64,000 nucleotides of DNA from Acetobacter musti. GTDB lineage: Bacteria; Pseudomonadota; Alphaproteobacteria; Acetobacterales; Acetobacteraceae. Positions 13,129 to 23,564 of the stretch are shown here, piece by piece (within the stretch, counting starts at the first letter, position 1; the number at the start of each line of letters is the position of its first letter). The position numbers and the translations under genes are program-made. The stretch covers positions 62,001 to 126,000 of the forward strand of contig NZ_WOTB01000013.1 in the NCBI RefSeq assembly GCF_011516835.1. The letters run 5' to 3'. The notes under the pieces were generated by a model. The model searched no databases. It worked only from the letters and a program-made list of their open reading frames with translations, and was not told the DNA's origin.

Positions 13129-14196
13129 TCAGGCCGCCACCCGGCGCGGCTGAAGCGATCCCGAAGCGCGCTTCTGCGCCCAGCGCCAGGCGGACCGGTC
13201 GGCAAAGAGCGTTCGCAAAAGCTGATTGTTCAGATGATGCCCGGATTTATGACCGATAAATCTGCCCCGCAGACGTGCTCCGGCCAGGTACAGATCCCCA
13301 ACCGCATCCAGAAGCTTGTGGCGCACAAACTCATCGCGCGCCCGCAGACCCGTCGGATTCAGCACATTCACACCATCCACGACAATCGCGTTATCAAGCG
13401 ATCCGCCCAGCGCCAGCCCCGCGCGATGCAGAGCGTCAATCTCGCCCCGCTCGGTAAAGGTGCGCGAGAACGCCAGATCATGGCGAAACGCGCTTTCATC
13501 GAGATCAAGGGAGAGCTTCTGCCGCCCGATCGCGGCCGCCGGGAAATCGATGGTCATCTCCAGAGACAACCCGGAACGGGCGTGCGGCCGCAGCACCGCG
13601 AACGCATCGCCATTCGCAACCCGCACCGTCTTCAGAATCTCGATCTCGCGACGCGGCTCATCGCTCTCCGTCGTTCCGGCACAATCGAGCAGAAACAGGA
13701 AATCGGCCGAGGAACCGTCAAGCACCGGCAGCTCCGGCCCGTCCACCAGAATCAGCGCATTATCAATGCCGCGACCATGCAGTGCGGACATCATGTGCTC
13801 GATCGTCGCAACCCGGTTGCCGCTCTGAGGCGATTCGCCAATCACCGTGCTCAGCCGCGTCTCTACAACACTGTCGTAGCGCGCCGGAAGCGGGGAGGCG
13901 GCAATGTCCGTCCGCTGAAAGACAATCCCGGTATCCGCAGGCGCCGGCCGGATGGAGAGCCTGATCGCCGCGCCGGTATGCAGACCGATCCCGACACAGG
14001 AAATGGAAGACCTCAGCGTCCTCTGCCCGGCCACGGCCGGCTCGGCGGTCCGGGAAGAAAACGCTTCTGTCGCAAGAGTTCTGAAGGAGCTGGCAGTCGA
14101 CAGAAACGCCTCCTCTGTCGTGTCTGCAGTCATCACCGGATCGAGACTGAGGCTTTCCATTTTTCTTTCTCTTAAATCCTGCAGTGTGTCGACCAT
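13129..14196 (-). CDS. lpxC: UDP-3-O-acyl-N-acetylglucosamine deacetylase
   Basis: Zinc-dependent deacetylase and committed step of lipid A synthesis in the cytoplasm. The 355-residue protein has the first zinc motif IEHMMSALHG (His134), the second DEFVRHKLLDAVGD and the HKSGHHLNNQLL segment with the catalytic His. Similarity to known LpxC begins only at QRTLRSSISCVGIGLHTG (residue 58), so an N-terminal extension of about 57 residues is present. Internal ATGs at codons 13 and 22 are alternative starts; codon 13 has the purine-rich AAGAGAAAGAAAA ahead of it. Located downstream of ftsZ as in other alphaproteobacteria, but behind a 403-bp gap containing a hairpin, so it may have its own promoter. 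Confidence 0.97.
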   Translation of the reverse strand: MVDTLQDLRERKMESLSLDPVMTADTTEEAFLSTASSFRTLATEAFSSRTAEPAVAGQRTLRSSISCVGIGLHTGAAIRLSIRPAPADTGIVFQRTDIAASPLPARYDSVVETRLSTVIGESPQSGNRVATIEHMMSALHGRGIDNALILVDGPELPVLDGSSADFLFLLDCAGTTESDEPRREIEILKTVRVANGDAFAVLRPHARSGLSLEMTIDFPAAAIGRQKLSLDLDESAFRHDLAFSRTFTERGEIDALHRAGLALGGSLDNAIVVDGVNVLNPTGLRARDEFVRHKLLDAVGDLYLAGARLRGRFIGHKSGHHLNNQLLRTLFADRSAWRWAQKRASGSLQPRRVAA

Positions 14197-14599
14197 GCTG
14201 GCTTAAAACTTGTTCATTATTCTTAATACCACCGGTCAGGTCCGGTTCCAGTCAATGTTTATTGCGTCTTGTTTCGCCTGGGACCGATGTTACTTTTCCT
14301 GAAAATGTGGCGGTTTAACGGGAGAACACACCATAAGTTCGTTGGGATACTTCACAAACCGTGAAAAACCGGAACATTCCGATACGGAGGGTCACGCCGG
14401 ATAACAGAAAGCCGGAACAGAACCTGCTCCGGCTTTAAGATAACCGACCCGAATTATCATTACGGCTCGAATCGAAACAGCATTTTCACGCTGGTCATGT
14501 CAGGCCGGTAATCCCCAGGCCAGTAATTCCCTGACCAGCAACTTCCGGCCGAAACGCCGGCACCGGATACTCTCACACGACCACCATCAGACCAGCGTC
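14197..14599. other. ftsZ-lpxC intergenic region with hairpin
   Basis: No gene seen. An inverted repeat AAAGCCGGA / TCCGGCTTT spans about 14409-14436 and could terminate ftsZ transcripts on the minus strand; the T-content after it is modest. The stretch next to lpxC is AT-rich (14210-14235) and is the likely lpxC promoter region. Confidence 0.45.
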
Positions 14600-16153
14600 T
14601 CAGGAAGGACGGCGCATGAACGCCGGAATATCCAGACCGCCATCGTCCGCCTGAGCCGGACGCACCGTCGGAGCCTCCTGCGGACGCGGCGCGGGAGTGA
14701 CCTGCGGCGCCGGGTTCGGCCGGGCCGTAGGCTGCTCCTGACGCGGCTCGGACGGACGACGCAGAACGCCGGTCATCATCCCGAACAGACTGCGCGGCTG
14801 CTGCGGCGCCGGCTCGGGCGGGCGCTGGGCCGCCGGACGCGTCGCATCCGTGAACAGACCGGCGCGAGGCGAGGCGTTCCGCGCCGGACCGCCCTGAGCC
14901 GGTGCCGGAGCCGCCGGCGCATGCGGGTCCATGTTGAAATTCGGCGTCTGACGAACCGGCTGCTGCGGCGCGCCAAAGCCCGTTACAGTCTCACCGGCCG
15001 AAGGATGGCGCCCCGGCTGCGCACCACCATGCTGCCCGCCAAAGACAGGCGCGCCATGATGCGGAGCCGGCTGACCTGCCGTATGATGCTGCTCGGCACC
15101 CGGCTGCATCCCGTAACCGCCATCCGTGCCCGTCGCCTGCATCGGCTCGACATTGTCGACCGCCAGATGCGGACGCGCCGACGGAATGTCGATGCCCGTC
15201 GCCACGACCGACACCCGGATCTTGCCGTTCAGATCCGGATCGACCGCCGAACCGAAAATAATGTTCGCATCCTCGGCCACTTCCTCGCGGATACGGTTCG
15301 CCGCCTGATCCACCTCAAACAGCGTCATGTCGTCGCCGCCCGTAATGTTGATCAGCAGACCGCGCGCCCCGCCCATGGAGGTGTCTTCCAGCAGCGGGTT
15401 GGAAATCGCCGCCTCAGCCGCCAGCCGCGCGCGATCCTCGCCCTCAGCCTCGCCCGTGCCCATCATCGCCTTGCCCATCTCGGCCATGACAGTGCGGATA
15501 TCAGCGAAATCGAGATTGACCAGACCCGGCGCCATCATCAGATCGGTCACGCCGCGCACGCCCATGTAAAGGACGTTATCAGCCATCCGGAACGCATCCT
15601 TATAGGTGGTGCGCTCATTGGCCATCCGGAAAAGGTTCTGATTGGGAATAACGATCAGCGTATCGACATACTGCTGAAGTTCGGCAATGCCCTCTTCAGC
15701 CGCCCGCGCCCGGCGCGGTCCCTCGAAGCTGAAAGGCTTCGTCACAACACCAACCGTCAGAATGCCCCGCTCACGCGCCATCCGCGCGACGATCGGCGCC
15801 GCGCCCGTCCCGGTGCCGCCGCCCATGCCCGCCGTCACGAATACCATGTGCGCGCCATCCAGATGCCGCGCCAGCTCATCGCCCGCTTCCTCTGCCGCAG
15901 CCCGGCCGATCTCCGGCTTCGCCCCCGCGCCAAGCCCCTGCGTCAGATGCGGACCAAGCTGAATGCGCCGGTCTGCCCGGCTGTGCATCAGCTGCTGCGC
16001 ATCCGTATTGGCAACAACGAACTCAACACCTTTCAGGTCCGCCTGGATCATGTTGTCGACGGCATTCGTGCCGCCGCCACCAACCCCGATCACCGTGATC
16101 TTCGGGGTGAAATCAGCATGAGTCTGTGGCGGGACTGTCAGGTTGAGGGTCAT
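14600..16153 (-). CDS. ftsZ: Cell division protein FtsZ
   Basis: Tubulin-like GTPase forming the Z ring. The 517-residue protein has the GTP-binding [10 protein letters not shown] segment, the tubulin signature GGGTGTG at 111-117 and the T7 synergy loop NLDFADI at 213-219. After the globular core (to about residue 320) comes a long Pro/Gly/Gln-rich linker of about 180 residues. It ends in the conserved C-terminal peptide [13 protein letters not shown], which binds FtsA and other partners. Long linkers are usual in alphaproteobacteria. It follows ftsA after 85 bp containing two overlapping hairpins and an AT-rich stretch that may hold a separate promoter. Confidence 0.98.
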   Translation of the reverse strand: MTLNLTVPPQTHADFTPKITVIGVGGGGTNAVDNMIQADLKGVEFVVANTDAQQLMHSRADRRIQLGPHLTQGLGAGAKPEIGRAAAEEAGDELARHLDGAHMVFVTAGMGGGTGTGAAPIVARMARERGILTVGVVTKPFSFEGPRRARAAEEGIAELQQYVDTLIVIPNQNLFRMANERTTYKDAFRMADNVLYMGVRGVTDLMMAPGLVNLDFADIRTVMAEMGKAMMGTGEAEGEDRARLAAEAAISNPLLEDTSMGGARGLLINITGGDDMTLFEVDQAANRIREEVAEDANIIFGSAVDPDLNGKIRVSVVATGIDIPSARPHLAVDNVEPMQATGTDGGYGMQPGAEQHHTAGQPAPHHGAPVFGGQHGGAQPGRHPSAGETVTGFGAPQQPVRQTPNFNMDPHAPAAPAPAQGGPARNASPRAGLFTDATRPAAQRPPEPAPQQPRSLFGMMTGVLRRPSEPRQEQPTARPNPAPQVTPAPRPQEAPTVRPAQADDGGLDIPAFMRRPS

Positions 16154-16175
16154 GTACGCTTTCCTGGATTGGGTC

Positions 16176-16209
16176 TGAGGATGGCGGTCCTCACGGATAC
16201 ACTCCGTGA
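16176..16209 (-). promoter_or_regulatory. Two mutually exclusive hairpins in the ftsA-ftsZ gap
   Basis: TGAGGA/TCCTCA (16176-16181, 16188-16193) and TCACGGA/TCCGTGA (16191-16197, 16203-16209) are perfect inverted repeats that share the bases 16191-16193, so both stems cannot form fully at once. The element precedes ftsZ by about 25-55 nt. A processing or attenuation role is inference. Confidence 0.4.
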
Positions 16210-16238
16210 ATCAAAATTATCAAGATTTCACTATCATA

Positions 16239-17600
16239 TTAGACACGGGCACGAATGAAAGAGACTAATTTATTCAAAATGCCCGTTGGAGGCTCTTCAG
16301 CAAACTCAATATCGCCAAAAGGACGTTCCGCAGACGCCGCCCAGGTCAGAAGACCTACCGTCGTCGCGAAACCCGCTGCCGCGCACTGTTCCGGCAGCCC
16401 GATCACGCCGGCCGGACGCCCCAGCCGCACAGGCCGGCCGAGCACCCGCGCCGCAACCGAACCCACTCCGTCCAGCATCGACGCGCCACCCGTGAGAATG
16501 ACCCGTCCGCCAGCCAGACGGCCCAGCCCGGCACCGTCAAGACGATCCCTGACCAGTTCGAATGTTTCCTCAATTCGTGGCCTGATTATGTCACCAAGCA
16601 TCGCCCGCGGTATCGCCTCGAAACTCGGCGTGCCGCTGCCAGCCCGCTCGATCCGTATGGTCACGCCGTCATCCGTGTCAGCGGACAGATCCGCATGACC
16701 ATGCATCGTCTTCAGGCGTTCGGCATTATCCGTAGACGTCCCCAGACCACGCGCAATATCCCGCGTAACATGCTCGCCGCCAATATTGATCTGCGCCGTA
16801 TGCAGAAGCTGACCATCAGCAAACACCGCAAGCGACGTCGTGCCGCCGCCCATATCCACCACCGTCGTGCCGACCAGACGCTGATCCGCGTCCGTCACCG
16901 CCAGACCGGAAGCCAGCGGCGCCGAAACCAGCCCGTCCAGCCGCAGCTCCGCCCGCCCGAGCAGCGAGTCCAGCGTCCGCAGCGCCGTCGCCGACGCATC
17001 GATCACATGCAGCCGCGCCCGCAGCTGATCGCAAAGATGCCCGCGCGGATCAGTGACGCCATCCGTCTCATCAACCGCGAAATCCAGCGGCAGCGTGTGA
17101 ATCACCGCCCGCCCCTCGGACTGCGCCTTCATACGCCCTTCCGTCACGATCCGGCGGATATCCGCCTCCGTGATCTCGCGCCCGCCAATCGGCCAGTGAA
17201 CATTGAACAGACGGCTCTCCGGCTGCCCGCAGGACAGATTGACAATGACCTTGTCGAGAGACCGCTCCGCCTCGCGCTCCGCATGCCCGACCACATGCCG
17301 GATAATCGCCTCCGCCGCCTTCAGATCGACAATGGCGCCACTCTTCACACCGCTCGACCGCAGCCAGCCATGCCCGAGCACACGCAGCATCCCGTTCGGC
17401 TCACCTTTGCCGATCAGACAGGTGATCTTCGTCGAACCGATGTCCAGAACACCAACAATCCCGTTCCGCCACGCGCGCGGTTCCGGCCTGGTCTCCGGCG
17501 GCTCGATCAGACCGCGCCCCGTGACACGCCCCCGCCCGGCTGCAGAAACAACCGTCGGCGAAAGCGACGAAGGAGAACCCGTAATCACCAGATCTTTCAT
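16239..17600 (-). CDS. ftsA: Cell division protein FtsA
   Basis: Actin-like ATPase that tethers FtsZ to the membrane and activates septal synthesis. The 453-residue protein shows the actin-fold motifs VGVLDIGSTKITCLIG (phosphate 1), VVDMGGGTTSLAVF (phosphate 2) and an adenosine motif RVILTGGASMLDGVG. The C-terminus (NKLVSFIRARV) is a short amphipathic helix, the usual membrane target. An N-terminal stretch of about 40 residues before the core is unconserved. Its ATG overlaps the ftsQ stop (ATGA at 17597-17600). Confidence 0.97.
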   Translation of the reverse strand: MKDLVITGSPSSLSPTVVSAAGRGRVTGRGLIEPPETRPEPRAWRNGIVGVLDIGSTKITCLIGKGEPNGMLRVLGHGWLRSSGVKSGAIVDLKAAEAIIRHVVGHAEREAERSLDKVIVNLSCGQPESRLFNVHWPIGGREITEADIRRIVTEGRMKAQSEGRAVIHTLPLDFAVDETDGVTDPRGHLCDQLRARLHVIDASATALRTLDSLLGRAELRLDGLVSAPLASGLAVTDADQRLVGTTVVDMGGGTTSLAVFADGQLLHTAQINIGGEHVTRDIARGLGTSTDNAERLKTMHGHADLSADTDDGVTIRIERAGSGTPSFEAIPRAMLGDIIRPRIEETFELVRDRLDGAGLGRLAGGRVILTGGASMLDGVGSVAARVLGRPVRLGRPAGVIGLPEQCAAAGFATTVGLLTWAASAERPFGDIEFAEEPPTGILNKLVSFIRARV

Positions 17601-18811
17601 GCCGGCATAACTCCTTCTTTCATCTGCGCACCCCCGTCCTGCTCCCGCGGCGTCCCGGACCGTGGCCGCTCCCGCACCGCATTTCCACCACCCTCATTAC
17701 CAGAGCCCTGATTACCGAAACCCTGATTGCCGGAGCTCTGACCGCCTGAATCCTGCCCGCCTGAATCGCGACTGTCTGAATCCCGGCCGCCAGCTCCCCG
17801 GCCAGCCCCACGCCCGGATCCCCGCTCAGCCCCCTGAGCAGATCCGGGATCATCCCGACGCGGCACCACACGCGTCCCGTCCGTCGCGGCGCCCGCACCC
17901 TCCGGCACCACGGCAACGCCCGATCCGGCATCCTGCTTCTGATCATTCGCTGTTTCAGCATCGGATGTCACCGGACGCTCGCGAATGGTCATGCGGTCCG
18001 GAAGCCGCAGATCAATGATCTCCACCGGCCGGTCCAGCAGCCCGAACCGCTTCTGCAGCGAAGCCAGACGGTTCAGCGCCGCAACCTCCGCCGCCTCCGG
18101 CAGATACACAATCGTCCCGTCCTTCAGCGTGATCGTCCAGCGCCGTCCGCCAACCAGTGTGGCCGCCGTCATCCGCGAACTGACATCCGGAACTTTCGCC
18201 ACCGCATCCAGAAGATCCGCCGCCGCATGATCCGCGCCCTCACCAACCACCAGTGGCAGCTGCATGAAAGCCCGCGCATCCTTGCCCGTCATCCCCTTGT
18301 CGGGAACCGGGTTGCCGCCACGATCGATCAGAACGAAATGGCCATTATGCTGCCACACGGCGAAAGGCGGACGCTCCGCCAGACGCACGACAAGCAGACC
18401 GGAAAGATGCCGCTCAACACTCGCATGATCGACAAACGGCAGATCATCCAGCCGCTTCCGTGCCGCCGCCACATCAAACTCCAGCATCGGGTCACCAACG
18501 GAAATCCCCAGCGCCGTCCTGATCGAATCAAGACTCGTAAGGTTCTGCCCCTCGATCCGGATCGCCGTCACCTTCAGCGGAATTTCCGACTCAATCTTCT
18601 GCCGCAACGGCGCCAGGATCGTCTGCGCCCCATGCAGCTTCAGAAAAATCCAGCCACCACCGGCAAAAACAGCCACCCCCCCCAGAAGCCGCAGCATATG
18701 CTTGTGCCGGCGCACAAACAGCATGAACCGGGACGGCCTGTCCGCCCGGCTCGTCTGCCGGAAGCGCGTGCGTCCGGGCGGCTCGTCACGAGGGGAGGGG
18801 GCTCTGCTCAC
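17597..18811 (-). CDS. ftsQ: Cell division protein FtsQ with repetitive C-terminal tail
   Basis: Bitopic divisome scaffold linking FtsA/FtsZ to FtsL-B-W-I. Of 404 residues, 1-38 are cytoplasmic and basic, about 40-58 form one membrane helix, and a POTRA domain follows from about 77 (IPLKVTAIRIEGQNL) with the FtsQ beta-domain to about 280 (DLRLPDRMTIRERP). Known FtsQ proteins end near there. Here some 120 extra residues follow, rich in Gly, Asp, Ser, Gln and Arg, with pentapeptide repeats such as GGQDS, GGQSS and GNQGS, predicted to be disordered in the periplasm. It lies 40 bp after ddl and overlaps ftsA. Confidence 0.95.
   Translation of the reverse strand: MSRAPSPRDEPPGRTRFRQTSRADRPSRFMLFVRRHKHMLRLLGGVAVFAGGGWIFLKLHGAQTILAPLRQKIESEIPLKVTAIRIEGQNLTSLDSIRTALGISVGDPMLEFDVAAARKRLDDLPFVDHASVERHLSGLLVVRLAERPPFAVWQHNGHFVLIDRGGNPVPDKGMTGKDARAFMQLPLVVGEGADHAAADLLDAVAKVPDVSSRMTAATLVGGRRWTITLKDGTIVYLPEAAEVAALNRLASLQKRFGLLDRPVEIIDLRLPDRMTIRERPVTSDAETANDQKQDAGSGVAVVPEGAGAATDGTRVVPRRDDPGSAQGAERGSGRGAGRGAGGRDSDSRDSGGQDSGGQSSGNQGFGNQGSGNEGGGNAVRERPRSGTPREQDGGAQMKEGVMPA
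17701..17790 (-). repeat. Six 15-bp tandem repeats in the ftsQ 3' end
   Basis: Contiguous 15-bp units at 17701, 17716, 17731, 17746, 17761 and 17776 (for example CTGAATCCTGCCCGC and CTGAATCCCGGCCGC on the plus strand). They are exactly in frame and encode pentapeptides of the type GGxDS/GNQGS. Unit length is constant while bases vary, mostly at synonymous or conservative positions. Confidence 0.85.
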
Positions 18812-18851
18812 CAGAGCACTCTCACCCGCAGCACTCTCTGTGGCGGCACTT

Positions 18852-19829
18852 TCATCGGCGCGCCGTCTCCGCCCGGTTCAGCGCATCCCGCACCAGCCAG
18901 TCACAAAGCTCCTCATACGACACACCGCAATACGCCGCCTGCTCCGGCAGCAGCGAAGTCGGTGTCATCCCCGGCTGCGTATTGACCTCCAGCAGCACCA
19001 GCCGCCCCGGCCCGTCGCCGCACATCGTATCGTCATAACGGAAATCCGACCGCGACGCCCCGGAACATCCAAGAGCCGCATGCGCCGCGACCGCGATTTC
19101 GCAGGCCCGTTCGAACGCCTCCGGATGAATCGCCGCCGGCAACGCATGTCGACTGCCGCCATCGCCATATTTCGCGTCATAGTCATAGAAATCGTGACCA
19201 CTGGCCGCATCCGGTGTGATGTCCGTCACCGTCAGCGCATGCGGCCCCGCCGCGTCGCCATCGAGCACACCCACCGTAATCTCACGCCCCGGAATGAACT
19301 CCTCCACCAGCGCCGCCGGCCCGAACCGCCACGTCTCGACAATCCGCCCCCGCTGGTTCGATCCGTCCCGCACGATAGACACTCCCACTGACGAACCCTC
19401 ATCCAGCGGCTTCACCACATACGGAACAGGAAGCGGATTGCCCGCCGCCAGCTCACCGATCGCAATCGTTCGCCCTTCGGCAACCGGCAGCCCCGCCGCC
19501 AGAAACACTGCCCGCGAAGCCGCCTTGTCCATCGCCGTCGCCGAGGCCCGGATGCCGGAATGCGTGTAGGGCAGACCAAGCCATTCCAGCACGCCCTGAA
19601 CCGCGCCATCCTCACCGAAGCGCCCATGCAGCGCGTTGAACACCACCTCCGGCTTCTGCTCCGCCAGCCCCGCGACCAGCGCCGACAAATCACGCGTCAC
19701 ATCCAGCCCCTGAGCCTCATGCCCCGCCGCCCGCAGCGCCTCGACCACACCCGCGCCGGAGGACAGACTCACCTCCCGCTCCGCCGAAGCGCCGCCCATC
19801 AGAACCGTCACCCGTCGCGAAATGCTCAT
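18852..19829 (-). CDS. ddl: D-alanine--D-alanine ligase
   Basis: ATP-grasp enzyme joining two D-Ala residues for the peptidoglycan stem peptide. The 325-residue protein begins RVTVLMGGASAEREVSLSSG, the family N-terminus. It contains the ATP-grasp loop VVKPLDEGSSVGVSIV and the substrate and metal segment LLEVNTQPGMTPTSLLPEQA. Normal length. Overlaps murB as ATGA and precedes ftsQ by 40 bp in the dcw operon. Confidence 0.97.
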   Translation of the reverse strand: MSISRRVTVLMGGASAEREVSLSSGAGVVEALRAAGHEAQGLDVTRDLSALVAGLAEQKPEVVFNALHGRFGEDGAVQGVLEWLGLPYTHSGIRASATAMDKAASRAVFLAAGLPVAEGRTIAIGELAAGNPLPVPYVVKPLDEGSSVGVSIVRDGSNQRGRIVETWRFGPAALVEEFIPGREITVGVLDGDAAGPHALTVTDITPDAASGHDFYDYDAKYGDGGSRHALPAAIHPEAFERACEIAVAAHAALGCSGASRSDFRYDDTMCGDGPGRLVLLEVNTQPGMTPTSLLPEQAAYCGVSYEELCDWLVRDALNRAETARR

Positions 19830-20854
19830 GCCACCGGCTCCTCAGCCCCGTTTCCCGTCACATCAGCCACAGGCAGCCCGATGCGCTTGATCTCCCAGTG
19901 CAGCGTCACGCCGGACGTCTCCAGAACCCGCCGCCGCACCGTCTCGCCCAGCGTTTCCAGATCCGCCGCCGTCGCTGTGCCAGTGTTGATCAGAAAGTTG
20001 CAGTGCTTCTCGCTCACCTGCGCTCCGCCGACCGTCAGCCCGCGACATCCCGCCGCATCCACAAGCTGCCACGCCTTCAGCGGCGTCACCTCCGGATCGG
20101 GATTGCGAAACGTCGACCCCCCCGTCCGCGCCCGGACCGGCTGCGAGCCCTCCCGCGCCGCCCGGATGCCCGCGATACGCTGCGCCACTTCCGCCGGATT
20201 GGCAGGCACCGCCCGTAGCCGCGCCCGCACCACAACCGCCCCGTCCGGCAGCGCCGACCGCCGGTAGCCAAACCGCAGCGAGGACGCCGGCAGACGGATC
20301 AGCGATCCGTCGCGGGACACAATCTCCGCCCAGTCCAGAACCGCCGCCATGTCGGAGCCATACGCCCCGGCGTTCATCCGCACCGCGCCACCAATGGAGC
20401 CGGGAATCCCCGCCAGAAACTCGAGCCCGCCAAGTCCCGCCGCCGCCGCCGTCTCCGCCACGGTCGCATCCAGCGCCGCGCCGCCGACAACGACGCCGTT
20501 CTCCTCCGTCTCAATCTTCGCGAACGCACCGCCCAGCCGGATCACCAGCCCCGGCACGCCGCCATCGCGAATGATCACATTCGAACACGCGCCCAGAACC
20601 ATCACCGGCAGCTCAGGTGAAAAACGTCCCAGCGCCCCGGCCAGATCCTCTGCGTCCGCCGGCTGAAACAGACATTCCGCCGGGCCGCCAACCCGGAACC
20701 AGGTCCGCGGCCCCAGCGGCTGATTCACCGAAACCCGCCCACGCACATCGCCCAGCATCGCGGCGAGCCCGTGCCCCGGCGAGCCTGCATCGGAGACCAC
20801 AGACGCCGTCTCCTCTACGCTCACACCTTTCGCTCCGGCCCGCCGTGCGCTCAT
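19826..20854 (-). CDS. murB: UDP-N-acetylenolpyruvoylglucosamine reductase
   Basis: FAD-dependent enzyme that reduces UDP-GlcNAc-enolpyruvate to UDP-MurNAc with NADPH. The 342-residue protein has the FAD-binding [17 protein letters not shown] segment, [20 protein letters not shown], and [18 protein letters not shown]. The C-terminal [18 protein letters not shown] segment carries the catalytic region, and the Ser proton donor lies in [12 protein letters not shown] 30-residue N-terminal extension is unconserved. Overlaps murC and ddl by 4 bp each. Confidence 0.97.
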   Translation of the reverse strand: MSARRAGAKGVSVEETASVVSDAGSPGHGLAAMLGDVRGRVSVNQPLGPRTWFRVGGPAECLFQPADAEDLAGALGRFSPELPVMVLGACSNVIIRDGGVPGLVIRLGGAFAKIETEENGVVVGGAALDATVAETAAAAGLGGLEFLAGIPGSIGGAVRMNAGAYGSDMAAVLDWAEIVSRDGSLIRLPASSLRFGYRRSALPDGAVVVRARLRAVPANPAEVAQRIAGIRAAREGSQPVRARTGGSTFRNPDPEVTPLKAWQLVDAAGCRGLTVGGAQVSEKHCNFLINTGTATAADLETLGETVRRRVLETSGVTLHWEIKRIGLPVADVTGNGAEEPVA

Positions 20855-22284
20855 GCCGCGCAGCCAGCCTTCTGGCCGGACTGCAGCGCAATCAGCTCAC
20901 CCGGCAGCGCCTGCGCCCAGTTCGTAATCGTGCCCGCGCCCAGACACACCACATAGTCGCCCGGTTTCGCCATGGCATTGATCATCTCCGGCAGATGCGC
21001 CGGGTCCGTCAGCGGCACCACCGAACGGTGCCCGCGCTCACGCAGCCCGTCCACCAGCCAGTCACGGTCCACACCCTCGATCGGCTGCTCGCCCGCCGCA
21101 TACACATCGGCCACGATCACGGAATCCGCGTCGTTCATGCAGGTGCAGAAATCATTAAACAGCGTCTGAAGCCGTGAGTAACGATGCGGCTGTACCACCG
21201 CGATCACCTTCCGCGCCCCGGCCTGCCGCGCCGCCTTCAGCACCGCCGCGATCTCCACCGGATGATGCCCGTAATCGTCGATTACCGTCACGCCGCCCGC
21301 TTCGCCTGTCCGGGTAAAGCGCCGTTTGACCCCTTTGAACGCTGCGAGACCGGACCGGATCGTCGCATCGTCAATGTCCATCTCGGTCGCAACGGCAATC
21401 GCCGCCAGCGCGTTCTGAACGTTGTGATTGCCCAGCATCGGCAGCCGGAACGGCCCCGCCCGGCGCGTCCGCCGCCGCGTCCGGTCCGTGATCTGCACCT
21501 CGAACGTCGCGCCCAGCTTGTCCGTGATCACTTTCTCCGCCCGGATATCCGCCTGCGGCGAGAACCCGTAAGTCACGATCCGGTGGTCCGAAAGACGCGG
21601 AATCATCTGCTGCACGGCCGGATGATCGATGCACAGCACTGCAAAACCATAGAACGGAACATTGGAGACGAACTGGTCATACGCCGCCTCCATCGCCTCC
21701 TGCGAACCCCAGTGATCCAGATGCTCCGGGTCCATGTTGGTCACGACCGAAATCACCGACGGCAGCCGCAGGAACGACCCGTCGCTCTCATCGGCCTCAA
21801 CCACCATCCACTCGCCCTTGCCCATGCGCGTGTTGGTGCCATACGCCTCAATGATCCCGCCATTGATCACCGTCGGGTCCAGCTTGCCGGCTTCCAGAAC
21901 CGCCGCGATCAGGCTCGTCGTCGTCGTCTTGCCATGCGTGCCGCCCACCGCGACCGACCAGCGCAGACGCATCAGCTCCGCCAGCATCTCCGCCCGCCGC
22001 ACAACCGGGATCAGACGGCTCCGCGCCGCCACCACTTCCGGATTGTCCCGGCTCACCGCCGTGGAAATCACAACAACCTGCGCCGCGCCCAGGTTTTCCG
22101 CGTCGTGCCCGATCGTCACATGAACGCCCGCCGCCCGCAGACGCCGCACATTCGCATTCTCGGACAGGTCGGACCCCTGCACCGTGTAACCAAGCAGATG
22201 CAGCACCTCGGCAATACCCGACATGCCGATGCCGCCGATGCCGACGAAATGAATGGTGCCGATGGTCAGCGGCAGGGCTCTCAT
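20851..22284 (-). CDS. murC: UDP-N-acetylmuramate--L-alanine ligase
   Basis: Adds L-Ala to UDP-MurNAc, the first Mur ligase step. The 477-residue protein has the N-terminal Rossmann motif [16 protein letters not shown], the ATP loop GTHGKT at 115-120, the central domain with [11 protein letters not shown], and the C-terminal domain with [14 protein letters not shown] and the VVQPHRYSR motif. Start and stop overlap murG and murB by ATGA. Confidence 0.98.
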   Translation of the reverse strand: MRALPLTIGTIHFVGIGGIGMSGIAEVLHLLGYTVQGSDLSENANVRRLRAAGVHVTIGHDAENLGAAQVVVISTAVSRDNPEVVAARSRLIPVVRRAEMLAELMRLRWSVAVGGTHGKTTTTSLIAAVLEAGKLDPTVINGGIIEAYGTNTRMGKGEWMVVEADESDGSFLRLPSVISVVTNMDPEHLDHWGSQEAMEAAYDQFVSNVPFYGFAVLCIDHPAVQQMIPRLSDHRIVTYGFSPQADIRAEKVITDKLGATFEVQITDRTRRRTRRAGPFRLPMLGNHNVQNALAAIAVATEMDIDDATIRSGLAAFKGVKRRFTRTGEAGGVTVIDDYGHHPVEIAAVLKAARQAGARKVIAVVQPHRYSRLQTLFNDFCTCMNDADSVIVADVYAAGEQPIEGVDRDWLVDGLRERGHRSVVPLTDPAHLPEMINAMAKPGDYVVCLGAGTITNWAQALPGELIALQSGQKAGCAA

Positions 22285-23564
22285 GGACGGGCCTCCTCGG
22301 GCGTAGATGAATCAATGAAGGGAAAAGATGAAGATGATGTGGCCGGACGGTCCTCTCCCGGACCGGTTCCGGAACCATTCCCGGCGCCGGAAGGTGCGCC
22401 GGAATAAGCCCCGGACGCCGCGCCGCGCAAGCCGCCACCCGGCAGATTCGCCTCGACAAGATCGGCCAGACGCTCCGCCGCATCCGGACGCGCCAGCTCC
22501 GCCGCCGCATCCGCCGCCGCCGTCAGCACGCCGGTATCGGTGAGCATCATGGCCAGCAGCGCCGACAGCGCATCCGGTGTGAACGTGTCCTGACGCATCA
22601 GCCACGCCGCCCCGACGCCTTCCAGCGCCCGCGCGTTCGCCGTCTGCTCATCGCTCGCCGCCACCGGCAGCGGCACCAGAACCGATGGCCGCCCCGCGAC
22701 CTCCAGCTCCGCCACCGAAGACCCGCCGGCCCGCCCGATCACCAGATGCGCCTCCCGCATCAGCGACGCCACATCGGAGAAGAACGGCTCCAGCCGCGAC
22801 GCGATGCCATACGCCGCATACGCCGTGCGCACCCGCTCCAGATCCTCGGCCCGGACCTGCTGCGTCACCGTCACGCGCTCGCGGATCTCCAGCGGCAGCA
22901 GCGACAGCGCCTCAGGAACCACGTCCGAAAACACCCGCGCGCCCAGAGATCCGCCCCAGACCAGCAGCCGGATCAGTCCATCCGGCGGCTCCCCGGGCGG
23001 CTCATAGCCCTCACCCGCCATCGCCGCGATCGCCGGCCGCACCGGCATCCCCGTCAGCCGCACCCGCGCCCCGGCAGGCAGCCCCGCGACCGTCGCGAAA
23101 GACGTGCCGATCCCGTCCGCGAACCGCGCCAGAAACGCATTCGCCTTGCCCAGAACCGCATTGCCCTCATGCAGCACGATTGCCGGTCGTACCGAGGCCG
23201 GCAGCAGCCGCGCGCCAAGCAGGGGAGGGACCGACGGATAGCCGCCAAATCCCACCACCGCCGAAGGCCGGATCTTCGCCATGATCGTCCGAGCCTGCCG
23301 TGCCCCGCGCAGCAGCGCCAGACCACCCTTCAGCGCCCGCACCGGCCCGCGTCCGGCCACGCCCGCACCCGGCAGCACGAACTGATCCGCCGTCGCGAAC
23401 ACACCGCTCGTCCGTCTGCCGGCCCGCGCATCCGTCATCAGCGCCACACGATACCCGCGCGCCACCAGAGCATCCGCCAGCGCCTCGGCCGGAAAGAAAT
23501 GCCCGCCCGTCCCCCCGGCGGCGATCACAACCGGCCCGTCCGCTTTCGTCATCACGTCGCTCAC
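22281..23564 (-). CDS. murG: Lipid II synthase MurG (UDP-GlcNAc transferase)
   Basis: Peripheral membrane glycosyltransferase (GT28) that adds GlcNAc to lipid I. It has the N-terminal [17 protein letters not shown], the central [17 protein letters not shown] and the C-terminal donor site [26 protein letters not shown] choose the GTG at 23564. It overlaps the ftsW stop as GTGA and is preceded by GGAAGG at a 7-nt spacing. ATGs at 23579 and 23552 are alternatives. The roughly 40 C-terminal residues (from about [14 protein letters not shown]) are a Gly/Ser/Pro low-complexity tail absent from typical MurG. Confidence 0.95.
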   Translation of the reverse strand: MSDVMTKADGPVVIAAGGTGGHFFPAEALADALVARGYRVALMTDARAGRRTSGVFATADQFVLPGAGVAGRGPVRALKGGLALLRGARQARTIMAKIRPSAVVGFGGYPSVPPLLGARLLPASVRPAIVLHEGNAVLGKANAFLARFADGIGTSFATVAGLPAGARVRLTGMPVRPAIAAMAGEGYEPPGEPPDGLIRLLVWGGSLGARVFSDVVPEALSLLPLEIRERVTVTQQVRAEDLERVRTAYAAYGIASRLEPFFSDVASLMREAHLVIGRAGGSSVAELEVAGRPSVLVPLPVAASDEQTANARALEGVGAAWLMRQDTFTPDALSALLAMMLTDTGVLTAAADAAAELARPDAAERLADLVEANLPGGGLRGAASGAYSGAPSGAGNGSGTGPGEDRPATSSSSFPFIDSSTPEEARP

